NCBI RefSeq assembly: GCF_011752525.1
Contig: NZ_VWXI01000015.1
Span: 1-64,000 of the forward strand
Reading direction: 5' to 3'
DNA: 64,000 nt
Origin: Pantoea sp. Cy-639
GTDB lineage: Bacteria; Pseudomonadota; Gammaproteobacteria; Pseudomonadales; Pseudomonadaceae
Of the stretch, positions 14,496-23,419 are shown piece by piece; the stretch's first letter is position 1, and every line of letters starts with the position of its first letter. Made by a program: the position numbers and the translations under genes. The notes beneath the pieces are model-generated. The model was not told the DNA's origin. It worked only from the letters and a program-made list of their open reading frames with translations, and did no database searches.

Positions 14496-15746
14496 ATGAA
14501 AAAACACTACGACATCATCATCGCCGGTGGCGGGGTGATCGGCGCTTCCTGCGCCTACCAGCTGTCCAAGCGCAAGAACCTGAAGATCGCCCTGATCGAC
14601 TGCAAGCGTCCAGGCAATGCCACCCGCGCCTCGGCCGGTGGCTTGTGGGCGATCGGCGAGTCGGTGGGGCTCGGATGCGGGGTGATCTTCTTCCGCATGA
14701 TGTCCTCGCGCAGCAAGCGTGAAGCCAATGGTGCGGCGGTGGTGGTCGATTCGAGCACGCCGCATATCCTGCCGGAGTGCTTCTTCGACTTCGCCCTGCA
14801 GTCCAACGCACTTTATCCACAGCTGCACCAGGAGTTGATCGAGCGTCATGGCATGGACTTCAAGTTCGAACGTACGGGCCTGAAGTACATCATCCAGGAC
14901 GAAGAGGACCAGCTGTACGCCGAACACATCGTCAAGCAGATCCCGCACCTGGCCGACCAGGTGCGCTGGCTCGATCGCGACGCGCTGCGCGCCTCGGAGC
15001 CGGCGGTCACGCTGAAGGCCAATGGTGCGCTGGAGTTTCTCTGCGATCACCAGGTCAGCCCGTTCCGCCTGGGTGACTCGTTCATGGAGGCGGCGCGGCA
15101 GAACGGTGTCGACCTGTACCCCAACGTCAACATCACCGGGGTGCTGCACGAAGGGTCACGGATAAAGGGTGTACGCACGGCCGAGGCCGGCGAGTTCCAT
15201 TGCCAGACGCTGATCAATGCGGCAGGCGCCTGGGCCGCCGAGCTGAGCGAGTGGGCGACGGGAGAGACGATTCCGGTCAAGCCAGTGAAGGGCCAGATCG
15301 TGCTCACCGAACGTCTGCCCAAGCTGCTGGATGGCTGCATCACCACCAGCGATTGCTACATGGCGCAGAAGGACAACGGCGAAATCCTGATTGGCAGTAC
15401 CACGGAAGAGAAAGGCTTCGATGTCAGCAATACCTTCCCGGAGATCAATGGCCTGGTGCAGGGGGCGATACGTTGCGTGCCGCAGTTGGCGCAGGTGAAC
15501 CTCAAGCGCACCTGGGCCGGGTTGCGCCCGGGTTCACCGGACGAGCTACCCATTCTCGGGCCTGTGGATAATGTCGAGGGCTATTTCAATGCCTGTGGAC
15601 ACTTCCGTACCGGGATCCTCACCTCGGCGATAACCGGAGTATTGCTGGACAAGGTTGTCCACAATGAAACGTTGCCGCTGGATATCACGCCATTCCTGGC
15701 ATCGCGGTTCCGCGAGGGTGTGGATAAAAAACAAGCCCATGGCTGA
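14496..15746 (+). CDS. hcnC: Hydrogen cyanide synthase subunit HcnC (glycine-oxidising)
   Basis: This 416-residue FAD-dependent amino-acid oxidase-like subunit matches the length of known HcnC. The N-terminal dinucleotide motif is DIIIAGGGVIGASCAYQLSK; the body contains GGLWAIGESVGLGCGVIFFR and CDHQVSPFRL, typical of HcnC, and a C-terminal GHFRTGILTSAITG FAD contact. It is the likely site of glycine oxidation. It is translated behind GGAGG and ends the operon just before a bidirectional terminator. Three perfect TTATCCACA 9-mers lie inside the gene (14813, 15563 and 15719). Confidence 0.92.
   Translation: MKKHYDIIIAGGGVIGASCAYQLSKRKNLKIALIDCKRPGNATRASAGGLWAIGESVGLGCGVIFFRMMSSRSKREANGAAVVVDSSTPHILPECFFDFALQSNALYPQLHQELIERHGMDFKFERTGLKYIIQDEEDQLYAEHIVKQIPHLADQVRWLDRDALRASEPAVTLKANGALEFLCDHQVSPFRLGDSFMEAARQNGVDLYPNVNITGVLHEGSRIKGVRTAEAGEFHCQTLINAAGAWAAELSEWATGETIPVKPVKGQIVLTERLPKLLDGCITTSDCYMAQKDNGEILIGSTTEEKGFDVSNTFPEINGLVQGAIRCVPQLAQVNLKRTWAGLRPGSPDELPILGPVDNVEGYFNACGHFRTGILTSAITGVLLDKVVHNETLPLDITPFLASRFREGVDKKQAHG
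14813..15727. repeat. Three DnaA-box 9-mers within hcnC
   Basis: TTATCCACA occurs at 14813-14821 on the plus strand and as its complement at 15563-15571 and 15719-15727. A one-mismatch copy (TTGTCCACA) lies at about 15655. They are inside coding sequence. DnaA binding is inferred only from the consensus. Confidence 0.55.
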
Positions 15747-15808
15747 AAGGGGCGCCGGCGAGGCTGACCCATGCACATTCTTGCAAGGGGGCAGTCTTGC
15801 CGGCGAAG

Positions 15809-15864
15809 CAAACGCCGTCGTGGATGACACCGGCTGTGCCGGTGTTTGGCGACGGCGTTTTTTG
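15809..15864. terminator. Bidirectional terminator between hcnC and lpd
   Basis: AAACGCCGTCG pairs with CGACGGCGTTT, flanking an inner hairpin ACACCGGC/GCCGGTGT, with a T-run on the plus side. It separates the convergent hcnC (ends 15746) and lpd (ends 15876) genes and probably stops transcription from both. Confidence 0.75.
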
Positions 15865-15875
15865 TGGCGTTTGGG

Positions 15876-17276
15876 TCAGATCTGCATCGCCTTGCCATCC
15901 ACGTTCATCGCCGCCTGGCGCAGGGCCTCGGAACGGGTCGGATGCGGGTGGCAGGTGAGGGCGATGTCCTCGGCCGAGGCGCAGAACTCCATGGCCACGC
16001 AGAACTCGCCGATCATCTCGCTGACGCTCGGGCCGACCAGGTGCACACCCAGCACTTCGTCGGTGTTGGCATCGGCGATGACCTTGGCGAAGCCTTCGGT
16101 CTCATGGTTGATCTTGGCCCGGCTGTTGGCGGTGAACGGGAACTTGCCGACCTTGTAGGCACGGCCTTCGGCCTTGAGCTGCTCTTCGGTCTTGCCGACG
16201 CTGGCCAGTTCCGGGCGGGTATAGATGACGCCCGGAATCAGGTTGTAGTTGACCTCGTGGGGTTTGCCGGCAATGCGCTCGATGCACGATACCGCCTCGT
16301 CCTCGGCCTTGTGCGCGAGCATCGGGCCGGAGGTGACGTCGCCGATCACCCAGATGCCCGGGACCGTGCTGCGGTGGTGGTCGTTGGCGAGCATGCCTCG
16401 CTTGTCGGTCGCCAGGCCGACGCTTTCCAGGTTGAGCCCTTGGGTGTAGGGGCGGCGGCCGATGGCCACCAGCACGTAGTCGGCTTGCAGGGTTTCGGCA
16501 GCGCCACCGGCAGCCGGCTCCAGGGTCAGGCTGACGCTGTCGGCGCCGGTCGTGGCCTGGGTGACCTTGCTGCCCAGCTTGAAGGTCATGCCTTGCTTGG
16601 CCAGGGCTTTCTGCAGGGTCTTGGCGGTTTCTTCATCGGTGCCGGGGCAGATGCGGTCGAGGAACTCGATCACCGTGACTTCGGCACCCAGGCGACGCCA
16701 CACCGATCCCAGTTCCAGGCCAATGACGCCGGCGCCAATCACCACCAGGTGCTTGGGCACCTGCGGCAGCGACAAGGCGCCGGTGGAGTCGATGATGCGT
16801 TGGTTGTCGATGGTCACGCCGGGCAGGGGAGTGGGCTCGGAGCCAGTGGCGATGACGATGTCCTTGGCCTGCAGGGTGGTCTCGCTGCCGTCCTCGGCCT
16901 TGACGATCACCTTGCCAACGCCGTCGAGGCGGCCCCAACCCTTGACCCAGTCGACCTTGTTCTTGCGGAACAGGTACTCGATGCCCTTGGTCAGGCCGGT
17001 CACGCTCTCATCCTTCTGTTTCATCATCTGTCCGAGGTTGAGGCTCGGCTTGACCTCGATGCCCAGGTGCGCGAACTCTTCGCCGCTGGCTGCCTCGTAC
17101 AGTTCAGAGGCATGCAACAAAGCCTTGGAGGGCATGCAACCGACGTTCAGGCAGGTGCCGCCGAGCGTGCCGCGACCTTCTACGCAGGCCACGCTCAGGC
17201 CCAGCTGGCCGGCTCGGATCGCTGCGTTGTAGCCGCCGGGGCCGCCGCCGATGATCACCACGTCATAGGATTTCAT
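15876..17276 (-). CDS. lpd: Dihydrolipoyl dehydrogenase
   Basis: The 466-residue flavoenzyme reoxidises dihydrolipoamide of 2-oxoacid dehydrogenase or glycine-cleavage complexes with NAD. It shows the FAD motif IIGGGPGGYNAAIRAGQLG, the redox disulfide GGTCLNVGCMPSK, the NAD-binding motif LVVIGAGVIGLELGSVW, IWVIGDVTSGPMLAHKAEDE, and the C-terminal His-Glu dyad in CHPHPTRSE. Length is normal. It stands alone rather than with E1/E2 genes, so it is one of several paralogues usual in Pseudomonas. Proximity to hcnABC could supply glycine-cleavage capacity, but that is speculation. A GGAG site precedes the ATG. Confidence 0.9.
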   Translation of the reverse strand: MKSYDVVIIGGGPGGYNAAIRAGQLGLSVACVEGRGTLGGTCLNVGCMPSKALLHASELYEAASGEEFAHLGIEVKPSLNLGQMMKQKDESVTGLTKGIEYLFRKNKVDWVKGWGRLDGVGKVIVKAEDGSETTLQAKDIVIATGSEPTPLPGVTIDNQRIIDSTGALSLPQVPKHLVVIGAGVIGLELGSVWRRLGAEVTVIEFLDRICPGTDEETAKTLQKALAKQGMTFKLGSKVTQATTGADSVSLTLEPAAGGAAETLQADYVLVAIGRRPYTQGLNLESVGLATDKRGMLANDHHRSTVPGIWVIGDVTSGPMLAHKAEDEAVSCIERIAGKPHEVNYNLIPGVIYTRPELASVGKTEEQLKAEGRAYKVGKFPFTANSRAKINHETEGFAKVIADANTDEVLGVHLVGPSVSEMIGEFCVAMEFCASAEDIALTCHPHPTRSEALRQAAMNVDGKAMQI

Positions 17277-17489
17277 GGGTGTGTTACTCCAAGGTGTGAG
17301 GAAGCGAAGAGGGGCACAAGGTTAGTGCGGGCGAGCGTGATTGTATACAATCTGTTGCGCAGGCCGCACCAGAGAGTGCCGACTATGGTCGCGATTCCCG
17401 GAAACTTCCTACGAATGAACTACCCTGATCCGGTGGCGTCCGAAAACTGAGGCGTGGCGTCCGGTACCTATGAAAAGGGAGGGTCATGA

Positions 17490-18674
17490 ATGCTTGCGCA
17501 ACTTCCACCCGCGTTGCAGAGCCTGCACTTACCTTTGCGCGTCAAGCTGTGGGACGGCAACCAGTTCGATCTCGGGCCTAGTCCGCAGGTCACCATCCTG
17601 GTCAAGGAGCCCCAGCTGATCACCCAGCTGACCCATCCTAATCTGGATGAACTGGGTTCAGCCTTCGTCGAGGGCAAGCTCGAGCTGGAAGGCGATATCG
17701 GCGAGGTCATTCGGGTCTGCGACGAGTTGAGCGAAGCCTTGCTCAGCGACGAAGACGAAGACCTGCCATCGCGCACCGCCCATGACAAGGCCACCGACGC
17801 CGAAGCCATCTCCTATCATTACGACCTGTCCAACGAGTTCTACCAGCTGTGGCTCGACCCGGACATGGCCTACTCCTGCGCCTATTTCAAGGAGCCGGAC
17901 AACACCCTGGCCCAGGCCCAGCAGGACAAGTTCGACCACCTGTGCCGCAAGCTGCGCCTGCAGGCCGGTGACTATTTGCTCGATGTCGGTTGTGGCTGGG
18001 GCGGGCTGGCGCGATTTGCCGCTCGCGAGTACGGCGCCAAGGTCTTCGGTATCACCCTGAGCAAGGAGCAGCTCAAGCTCGGTCGCCAGCGAGTCAAGGA
18101 GGAAGGCCTTGCCGACAAGATCGACCTGCAGATCCTCGACTACCGCGACCTGCCCCAGGACGGTCGCTTCGACAAGGTGGTCAGCGTCGGCATGTTCGAA
18201 CACGTCGGCCACGCCAACCTTGAGCTGTACTGCCAGAAGCTGTTCGGCGCGGTACGCGAAGGCGGCCTGGTGATGAACCATGGCATCACCGCCAAGCATG
18301 TCGATGGCCGCCCGGTCGGCCGCGGCGCTGGCGACTTCATCGACCGTTATGTCTTCCCCCATGGCGAGCTGCCGCATATCTCGATGATCACCGCGCGGAT
18401 CTGCGAGGCTGGCCTGGAAGTGGTCGATGTCGAGAGCCTGCGCCTGCACTACGCCAAGACCCTCAACCACTGGAGCGAGAACCTGGAGAACCAGTTGCAT
18501 CGCGCCGCCAGCCTGGTGCCGGAGAAGACCCTGCGGATCTGGCGCCTGTACCTGGCCGGCTGCGCGTACGCCTTCTCCAAGGGCTGGATCAACTTGCACC
18601 AGATCCTTGCCGTGAAACCTCATGCCGATGGGCATCACGACTTGCCCTGGACCCGTGAGGATCTCTATCGCTGA
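17490..18674 (+). CDS. cfa: Cyclopropane-fatty-acyl-phospholipid synthase
   Basis: The 394-residue SAM-dependent enzyme adds a methylene bridge to unsaturated acyl chains of membrane lipids. It has a divergent N-terminal lipid-binding region (1-105), then the methyltransferase core: AISYHYDLSNEFYQLWLD, MAYSCAYF, LLDVGCGWGGLARFAA (motif I), and MFEHVGHANL. The late RLHYAKTLNHWSENL motif is typical. Translation starts behind GGGAGG. Pseudomonads often have two such genes; this is the one near cls. A 9-bp stem hairpin follows at 18685-18711, shared with the convergent cls gene. Confidence 0.88.
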   Translation: MLAQLPPALQSLHLPLRVKLWDGNQFDLGPSPQVTILVKEPQLITQLTHPNLDELGSAFVEGKLELEGDIGEVIRVCDELSEALLSDEDEDLPSRTAHDKATDAEAISYHYDLSNEFYQLWLDPDMAYSCAYFKEPDNTLAQAQQDKFDHLCRKLRLQAGDYLLDVGCGWGGLARFAAREYGAKVFGITLSKEQLKLGRQRVKEEGLADKIDLQILDYRDLPQDGRFDKVVSVGMFEHVGHANLELYCQKLFGAVREGGLVMNHGITAKHVDGRPVGRGAGDFIDRYVFPHGELPHISMITARICEAGLEVVDVESLRLHYAKTLNHWSENLENQLHRAASLVPEKTLRIWRLYLAGCAYAFSKGWINLHQILAVKPHADGHHDLPWTREDLYR

Positions 18675-18684
18675 CCCCGAGCCA

Positions 18685-18711
18685 GGCCCCTGCGACCGCT
18701 TTGCAGGGGCC
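18685..18711. terminator. Hairpin between convergent cfa and cls
   Basis: GGCCCCTGC (18685-18693) and GCAGGGGCC (18703-18711) form a perfect stem between the two convergent stop codons. No T-run follows on either side, so termination efficiency is uncertain. Confidence 0.5.
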
Positions 18712-18716
18712 ACGGT

Positions 18717-20156
18717 TCACAGAATTGGTGAAATCAGCCTGGCGATACGCATCCCCAACTGTTGCAGACGGTGGGTGTCGCGGCTGTCCTCTGCGGTGAT
18801 CTCCCTGGCCTGCTCGAAGTCGTTGACCAGCATCTGCTCGACCTGGTCGGCGAAGGCGCGGTCGACGGTCAGCAGGGTGATCTCGAAGTTGAGGCGGAAG
18901 GAACGGTTGTCCAGGTTGGCGCTACCAATGGCACTGACCTCATCGTCCACCAGCACCACCTTCTGGTGCAGGAACCCCGGCTGGTAACGGAACATGCGAA
19001 CCCCCGCGCGCACCGCCTCGAAGGCGAACAGGCTGGAGGCGGCATAGACGATGCGATGATCGGGGCGGGCGGGGATCAGGATGCGCACATCGACACCGCG
19101 CAGCACCGCCAGGCGCAAGGCGGCGAAGATCGCTTCGTCGGGGATGAAGTACGGACTGGTGATCCAGACCCGACGGGTCGCCGAATGGATAGCCTCGAGA
19201 AAGAACAGTGCGCAGGTTTCCTGCGGATCCGCCGGGCCACTGGCAAGGGCCTGGCAGAGAACGCCATCGTCCGGATAGGTATCCGGCAGGATCAGCGGCG
19301 GCAGCTGGCGAGTGGCCCAGTACCAGTCCTCGGCAAACGACTCTTGCAGGCAGGCCAGTACGGGGCCGGCAACCTGCACATGGGTGTCGCGCCAGGGCGA
19401 CAGCTGTGGGTTGCCACCCAGGTACTCATCGCCCACGTTGTGCCCGCCGAGAAAACCCAGCAGGCCATCGACCACCACGATCTTGCGGTGGTTGCGGAAG
19501 TTGACCTGGAAGCGGTTGAACAGGCCACGGCGGGTGGCAAAGGCTTCGATCTGCACGCCGCCCGCGCGCAGCACTTGGCTGTAGCTGGCGGGCAGTGCAT
19601 GGCTGCCGACCCGGTCATAGAGCACGAACACCTTCACGCCTTCGGCTGCTTTGCGCAGCAGCAGTTGTTGCAGCTGCCTGCCCAGGGTGTCGTCGTGAAT
19701 GATGAAAAACTGCACTAGCACGGCCTGCCGGGCACTCTCGATGGCGGCGAAGATGGCCTCGAAGGTGGCCTTGCCATCGATCAGCAGCTTCACTTCGTTG
19801 TTGGCCAGGCAGGGCATGCGCCCAAGCTTGGGCATTGCCCGCAGGGCGGTATAGCTTTCCGACTCTCGGGCGGTGAGCGCCTCCTCGACCCAAGGCCGCC
19901 AGTTGAGATTGGCCATGGCCACATGCATTTCCTGGTTGGCCTGGCGACGCGCCTGGATATAGGCATAGAACGAGCGAGCGCCGAAGATCAGGTAGGGGAT
20001 CAGGGTGAAATAGGGAATGAACAGCAGCGACATGGCCCAGGCGATCGCACCCTGGGCGGTGCGTACGGTGAACACCGCATGCAGCGCGGCGGTGATGCCG
20101 AGCAGGTGAATCAGGCCGAGCACGTAACCGAAGAAGTAGGGGCTGTGGTAATCCAT
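18717..20156 (-). CDS. cls: Cardiolipin synthase
   Basis: A 479-residue phospholipase-D-superfamily enzyme that condenses two phosphatidylglycerol molecules. Two N-terminal hydrophobic segments (about 6-28 and 38-58) anchor it in the inner membrane. Two HKD motifs are present: NHRKIVVVDG near residue 222 and LHQKVVLVDDEVSAIGSANLD near 395-415. The start MDYHSPYFFGYVLG (ATG at 20156) is preferred over an ATG two codons upstream because AGCAGG then has proper spacing. It converges on cfa, another membrane-lipid gene. Confidence 0.9.
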   Translation of the reverse strand: MDYHSPYFFGYVLGLIHLLGITAALHAVFTVRTAQGAIAWAMSLLFIPYFTLIPYLIFGARSFYAYIQARRQANQEMHVAMANLNWRPWVEEALTARESESYTALRAMPKLGRMPCLANNEVKLLIDGKATFEAIFAAIESARQAVLVQFFIIHDDTLGRQLQQLLLRKAAEGVKVFVLYDRVGSHALPASYSQVLRAGGVQIEAFATRRGLFNRFQVNFRNHRKIVVVDGLLGFLGGHNVGDEYLGGNPQLSPWRDTHVQVAGPVLACLQESFAEDWYWATRQLPPLILPDTYPDDGVLCQALASGPADPQETCALFFLEAIHSATRRVWITSPYFIPDEAIFAALRLAVLRGVDVRILIPARPDHRIVYAASSLFAFEAVRAGVRMFRYQPGFLHQKVVLVDDEVSAIGSANLDNRSFRLNFEITLLTVDRAFADQVEQMLVNDFEQAREITAEDSRDTHRLQQLGMRIARLISPIL

Positions 20157-20285
20157 ACGCATCCTGCTTGCCGAGAGTACTGCTGCTAACAGACCACGTT
20201 CGTGGGGGTGCCTGCAACCCGGAAGGGAAATTGACGTCTAACGGCACAGTCCGGCCAGAGCCGGTAAATCGAGGAGCCTTGATCC

Positions 20286-20813
20286 ATGAAGATTCGCCTG
20301 CCATTGCTTGCCTTGGTCCTGGGGCTGGGCAGCCCGTTGGTACACGCGCAGATGTTACAACCCGGTTTGTGGGAACTGACCACCAGCAACATGCAGGTCG
20401 ATGGCAAGCCACTGCCAGACTTAGGGTTCATGCTCGGCCAATTGAAGAACCTGCCGCCTGAGCAACGGGCAATGATGGAGGGTGCATTGGCCAAGCAGGG
20501 CATCAGTGTAGGCGGCAATGGCGTACGTTCATGCCTGACTCCGGAACAGGTTCGGACCAATGACATTCCGTTGCAGGACCCACAATCGGGCTGCACCCAG
20601 AAGATCACCGAGCGCAATGGCAATGTCTGGAAGTTCCAGTTCAGTTGCCCCCGGGCACAGGGTAATGGCGAGGCCACCTTCCTCAGCGACCGCGAATTCC
20701 TGACCAAGGTAGATGGCACTTTCAATGCTTCCGGGGTTCAGCAGCAGGGCAGCATGAACACCCGTGCCGTGTGGCTGGGCAATGATTGTGGCACGGTCAA
20801 ACCCCGCAGTTGA
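20286..20813 (+). CDS. DUF3617 domain-containing periplasmic protein
   Basis: The 175-residue protein has a cleavable signal peptide (MKIRLPLLALVLGLGSPLVH, cut after AQ or HA), then the DUF3617 pattern PGLWELTTSNMQVDGK. Three Cys residues (SCLTPEQ, GCTQKI, FSCPRAQG) are probably disulfide-bonded in the periplasm, and a fourth lies near the end (NDCGTV). Function unknown. It is divergent from cls, and its stop lies two bases from the convergent folE2 stop. Confidence 0.75.
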   Translation: MKIRLPLLALVLGLGSPLVHAQMLQPGLWELTTSNMQVDGKPLPDLGFMLGQLKNLPPEQRAMMEGALAKQGISVGGNGVRSCLTPEQVRTNDIPLQDPQSGCTQKITERNGNVWKFQFSCPRAQGNGEATFLSDREFLTKVDGTFNASGVQQQGSMNTRAVWLGNDCGTVKPRS

Positions 20814-20815
20814 GC

Positions 20816-21697
20816 TCACCAGCGATCACGACTGACCGCCACTGCGTCGTGGGCATGCAGGCTCTCTGCATGTTCCACGCGCACCTCGAACCCGGACACC
20901 CACTCCAGTTGGCGCAACGCCAGGTGCAGACGTCGGGCGGCATCCTCGCAAAACATCAGGTTCTGGCCATTGGCCAAGGCGAAGGCCTGCTCGTCGGCAC
21001 GCTTGACGGCCGTCTGCACCGCTGTACCAAGCGCTGCTTCCGCATGGTCGATCAGGCCGATCAAGTCGAGTTCATCACCTGCCAGGCGCACACGTAGACG
21101 GGCCTGACTGCGTTGACTGTGGGGTGTTGCGACAATGCCAGCAGTGCTGCCGAGCCATTGCTGGATGGCTTGTCGGTCCAGCAATGGCTCGGCAAAGTCC
21201 CTGGCGAACTGCTCCTGGATCAACTGCCTGGCCAATGCCGCCGAACACGGGCAGGTGGAGGAGTAAGGGATGTGCACGGATAGTTCCACGTGGAACATTT
21301 CACCGTTCAACTGCGCATCGAGGGTGACGGGATAGCGCTTCCAGCCTGAGAGCGGGCTGATCAACGCAGGGCGCTTGAGCATGTGGTCGAAGCTCAGGCG
21401 CAGGTAGGCGGTATCGGAAAGACCTGCATGGCTGAGCAGGAACTGCTCCAGTGTGCGTCGCAGCAACGCCGGGCTCAGTGCCTCGTGCTCCAGCGCCTCC
21501 AATGCCAGGTACAGCCGTGACATATGAATGCCGCGGGATACACCATCATCGAGGCTGACGCCGGCGTCGGCATGGGCGCTCAAGGTCTGGCCCCCATGCT
21601 GGACCGGCAAGGCGATGCCGGACATGCCGACCCAGTCCAGTGGCAACCTGTGCTGGCTGCTTTGGGCGGCGATATCGGGAAGGCTGAAGCTGGTCAT
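20816..21697 (-). CDS. folE2: GTP cyclohydrolase FolE2 (zinc-independent type IB)
   Basis: The 293-residue enzyme makes dihydroneopterin triphosphate, the first step of folate synthesis, without requiring zinc, replacing FolE under zinc starvation. Family motifs include DWVGMSGIALPV near the N-terminus and IPYSSTCPCSAALARQLIQE near residue 150, holding the active-site Cys, and VEHAESLHAHDAVA near the end. The ATG at 21697 is preceded by CAGGA; a longer frame to 21772 would overlap the neighbour. It lies in a zinc-starvation cluster and is likely co-transcribed from the Zur-controlled promoter with the gene upstream. Confidence 0.9.
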   Translation of the reverse strand: MTSFSLPDIAAQSSQHRLPLDWVGMSGIALPVQHGGQTLSAHADAGVSLDDGVSRGIHMSRLYLALEALEHEALSPALLRRTLEQFLLSHAGLSDTAYLRLSFDHMLKRPALISPLSGWKRYPVTLDAQLNGEMFHVELSVHIPYSSTCPCSAALARQLIQEQFARDFAEPLLDRQAIQQWLGSTAGIVATPHSQRSQARLRVRLAGDELDLIGLIDHAEAALGTAVQTAVKRADEQAFALANGQNLMFCEDAARRLHLALRQLEWVSGFEVRVEHAESLHAHDAVAVSRDRW

Positions 21698-21722
21698 GAA
21701 ATTATCCTGAATGAAAGGGTAC

Positions 21723-22100
21723 TCACTGGCAGCCGCCGACCAGGCTGCAATGCAGGTTGAAGCGTTGACCACTGGAACTGGACAGCCGATTCACCGACGT
21801 CCAGCCGATGCGCCGGCTGTAACCCACCCAGGCTTCGCCGTCGCTGGCCAGGCCTGTGAAGAATGTCAGGGCGCCATGGCGGCTGTTGGTCTGTGCCCAG
21901 AGCCGCTTGCCTGCCACTTCGTAACCACGCAGGTAGAAGGTGCTGCCTTCGGTCCGCACGCTGTAGTAGTTGCCCTTGCCATCCTGGCAGGCCAGTAGGG
22001 TCGCGCTGCGGGTACACAGGGCAAGTTCGGTGTGCGGCATGGCGAGTAACGGCGCTGGCAGGCTGGCCAGCAACAAGACGACGATGCCAGGTATTTTCAT
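21723..22100 (-). CDS. Secreted protein of the zinc-starvation cluster
   Basis: This 125-residue protein has a signal peptide (MKIPGIVVLLLASLPAPLLA, cut before MPHTE) and four Cys residues (CTRS, ACQDG, LHCSLVGGC) suited to disulfides. The family is not recognised. It starts 50 bases from a perfect Zur-type palindrome and is followed 25 bases later by folE2, so it is probably induced on zinc depletion. Presence of His and Cys residues would fit metal handling, but no defined motif is visible. Confidence 0.65.
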   Translation of the reverse strand: MKIPGIVVLLLASLPAPLLAMPHTELALCTRSATLLACQDGKGNYYSVRTEGSTFYLRGYEVAGKRLWAQTNSRHGALTFFTGLASDGEAWVGYSRRIGWTSVNRLSSSSGQRFNLHCSLVGGCQ

Positions 22101-22150
22101 GACGCTCTCCAGACGACCGTTCGGTCAATGCGGCTTGGCGAAATTGTATT

Positions 22151-22163
22151 GTTATAATATAAC
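22151..22163. promoter_or_regulatory. Zur-type operator between divergent zinc genes
   Basis: GTTATAATATAAC is a perfect 5-3-5 palindrome matching the Zur core GTTATnnnATAAC. It lies midway between the divergent secreted-protein/folE2 genes and zigA and can control both. Zur represses such genes when zinc is plentiful. Confidence 0.85.
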
Positions 22164-22210
22164 GTTGTGCAATGCATCGATTCGAATGCGTCTGCCCGAT
22201 GAGGTCCGTC

Positions 22211-23419
22211 ATGCCCAACCGCCTTCCCGTTACCGTGCTGTCCGGCTTTCTCGGCGCCGGCAAGAGCACGCTGCTCAACCATGTCCTGCGTAACCGCGAC
22301 GACCTGCGGGTCGCCGTGATCGTCAACGACATGAGCGAAATCAACATCGACGCCAGTGAGGTCCAGCGCAACGTCAGCCTCAACCGTGGGCAAGAGAAAC
22401 TGGTGGAGATGAGCAACGGCTGCATCTGCTGCACGCTGCGTGAGGACCTGCTCGAGGAGGTGGCGCGGCTGGCGCGGGAGGGACGTTTCGATTACCTGTT
22501 GATCGAGTCGACCGGCATCTCCGAACCGCTGCCGGTCGCCGAGACCTTCACCTTCCGCGATGAACAGGGGCGCAGCCTTTCCGACATGGCGCGGCTGGAC
22601 ACTATGGTGACGGTGGTCGATGGCTTGAACTTCCTGCGTGACTACCAGGCCGCCGACAGCCTTGCCAGCCGTGGCGAGACCCTGGGCGAGGCGGATGAGC
22701 GATCGATCAGCGACCTGTTGATCGAGCAGGTGGAGTTCGCCGATATGTTGTTGCTGAGCAAGATCGACCTGATCAGCCAGCACGAACGCGAGGAACTGAC
22801 GGCCATCCTGCGCAGCCTGAACGCCCGGGCGCAGATCGTGCCGATGGTGATGGGGCAGGTGGCGCTGTCGCGTATCCTCGACACCGGCCTGTTCGATTTC
22901 GACCAGGCGGCCCAAGCGCCCGGCTGGTTGCAGGAGCTGCGCGGCGAACATGTGCCGGAAACCGAGGAATACGGCATTGCCGCTAGCACCTGGCAGGCGC
23001 GTCGACCGCTCCACCCGCAGCGTTTCTTCGACTTTATCCACACGCCGTGGAGTAACGGACGCCTGCTGCGCTCCAAGGGATTCTTCTGGTTGGCCAGCAA
23101 GTTCCAGGAGGCCGGCAGTTGGTCCCAGGCCGGCGGCATGATGCGTCATGGCCTGGCCGGGCGCTGGTGGCGCTTCGTGCCGCGGGAGCAGTGGCCGCAG
23201 GATGAAGAGAACATGGCGGCGATTCTCAAGCAGTGGACGGTGGAAACCGGCGACTGCCGGCAAGAGCTGGTATTCATCGGGCAGAACATCGACTTCGCGC
23301 AGTTATCCACAGCGCTCGATGCCTGCCTGCTCACCGAAGAGGAAATGGCCCTTGGCCCCATGGCCTGGCTGCGCCTGGCCGATCCGTTCGGCCCCTGGGA
23401 TGAAGAGGCGGCGGCGTGA
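22211..23419 (+). CDS. zigA: COG0523 zinc metallochaperone GTPase ZigA
   Basis: The 402-residue G3E GTPase has a Walker A motif LSGFLGAGKSTLLNH near the N-terminus, the family's metal-binding motif GCICCTLRED, a Walker B-like ESTGISEPLPVAE, and LLLSKIDLIS as the guanine-specificity element. The C-terminal CobW domain follows. ATG 22211 is preceded by GAGG. Such proteins are thought to deliver zinc to client enzymes under starvation. It lies directly behind the Zur box and overlaps the DUF1826 gene. Confidence 0.85.
   Translation: MPNRLPVTVLSGFLGAGKSTLLNHVLRNRDDLRVAVIVNDMSEINIDASEVQRNVSLNRGQEKLVEMSNGCICCTLREDLLEEVARLAREGRFDYLLIESTGISEPLPVAETFTFRDEQGRSLSDMARLDTMVTVVDGLNFLRDYQAADSLASRGETLGEADERSISDLLIEQVEFADMLLLSKIDLISQHEREELTAILRSLNARAQIVPMVMGQVALSRILDTGLFDFDQAAQAPGWLQELRGEHVPETEEYGIAASTWQARRPLHPQRFFDFIHTPWSNGRLLRSKGFFWLASKFQEAGSWSQAGGMMRHGLAGRWWRFVPREQWPQDEENMAAILKQWTVETGDCRQELVFIGQNIDFAQLSTALDACLLTEEEMALGPMAWLRLADPFGPWDEEAAA

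Noticed and set aside
15846..17450. 534-codon plus-strand ORF opposite lpd
   Set aside because: The minus strand encodes a complete dihydrolipoyl dehydrogenase; the plus frame has no family features and crosses the hcnC-lpd terminator.
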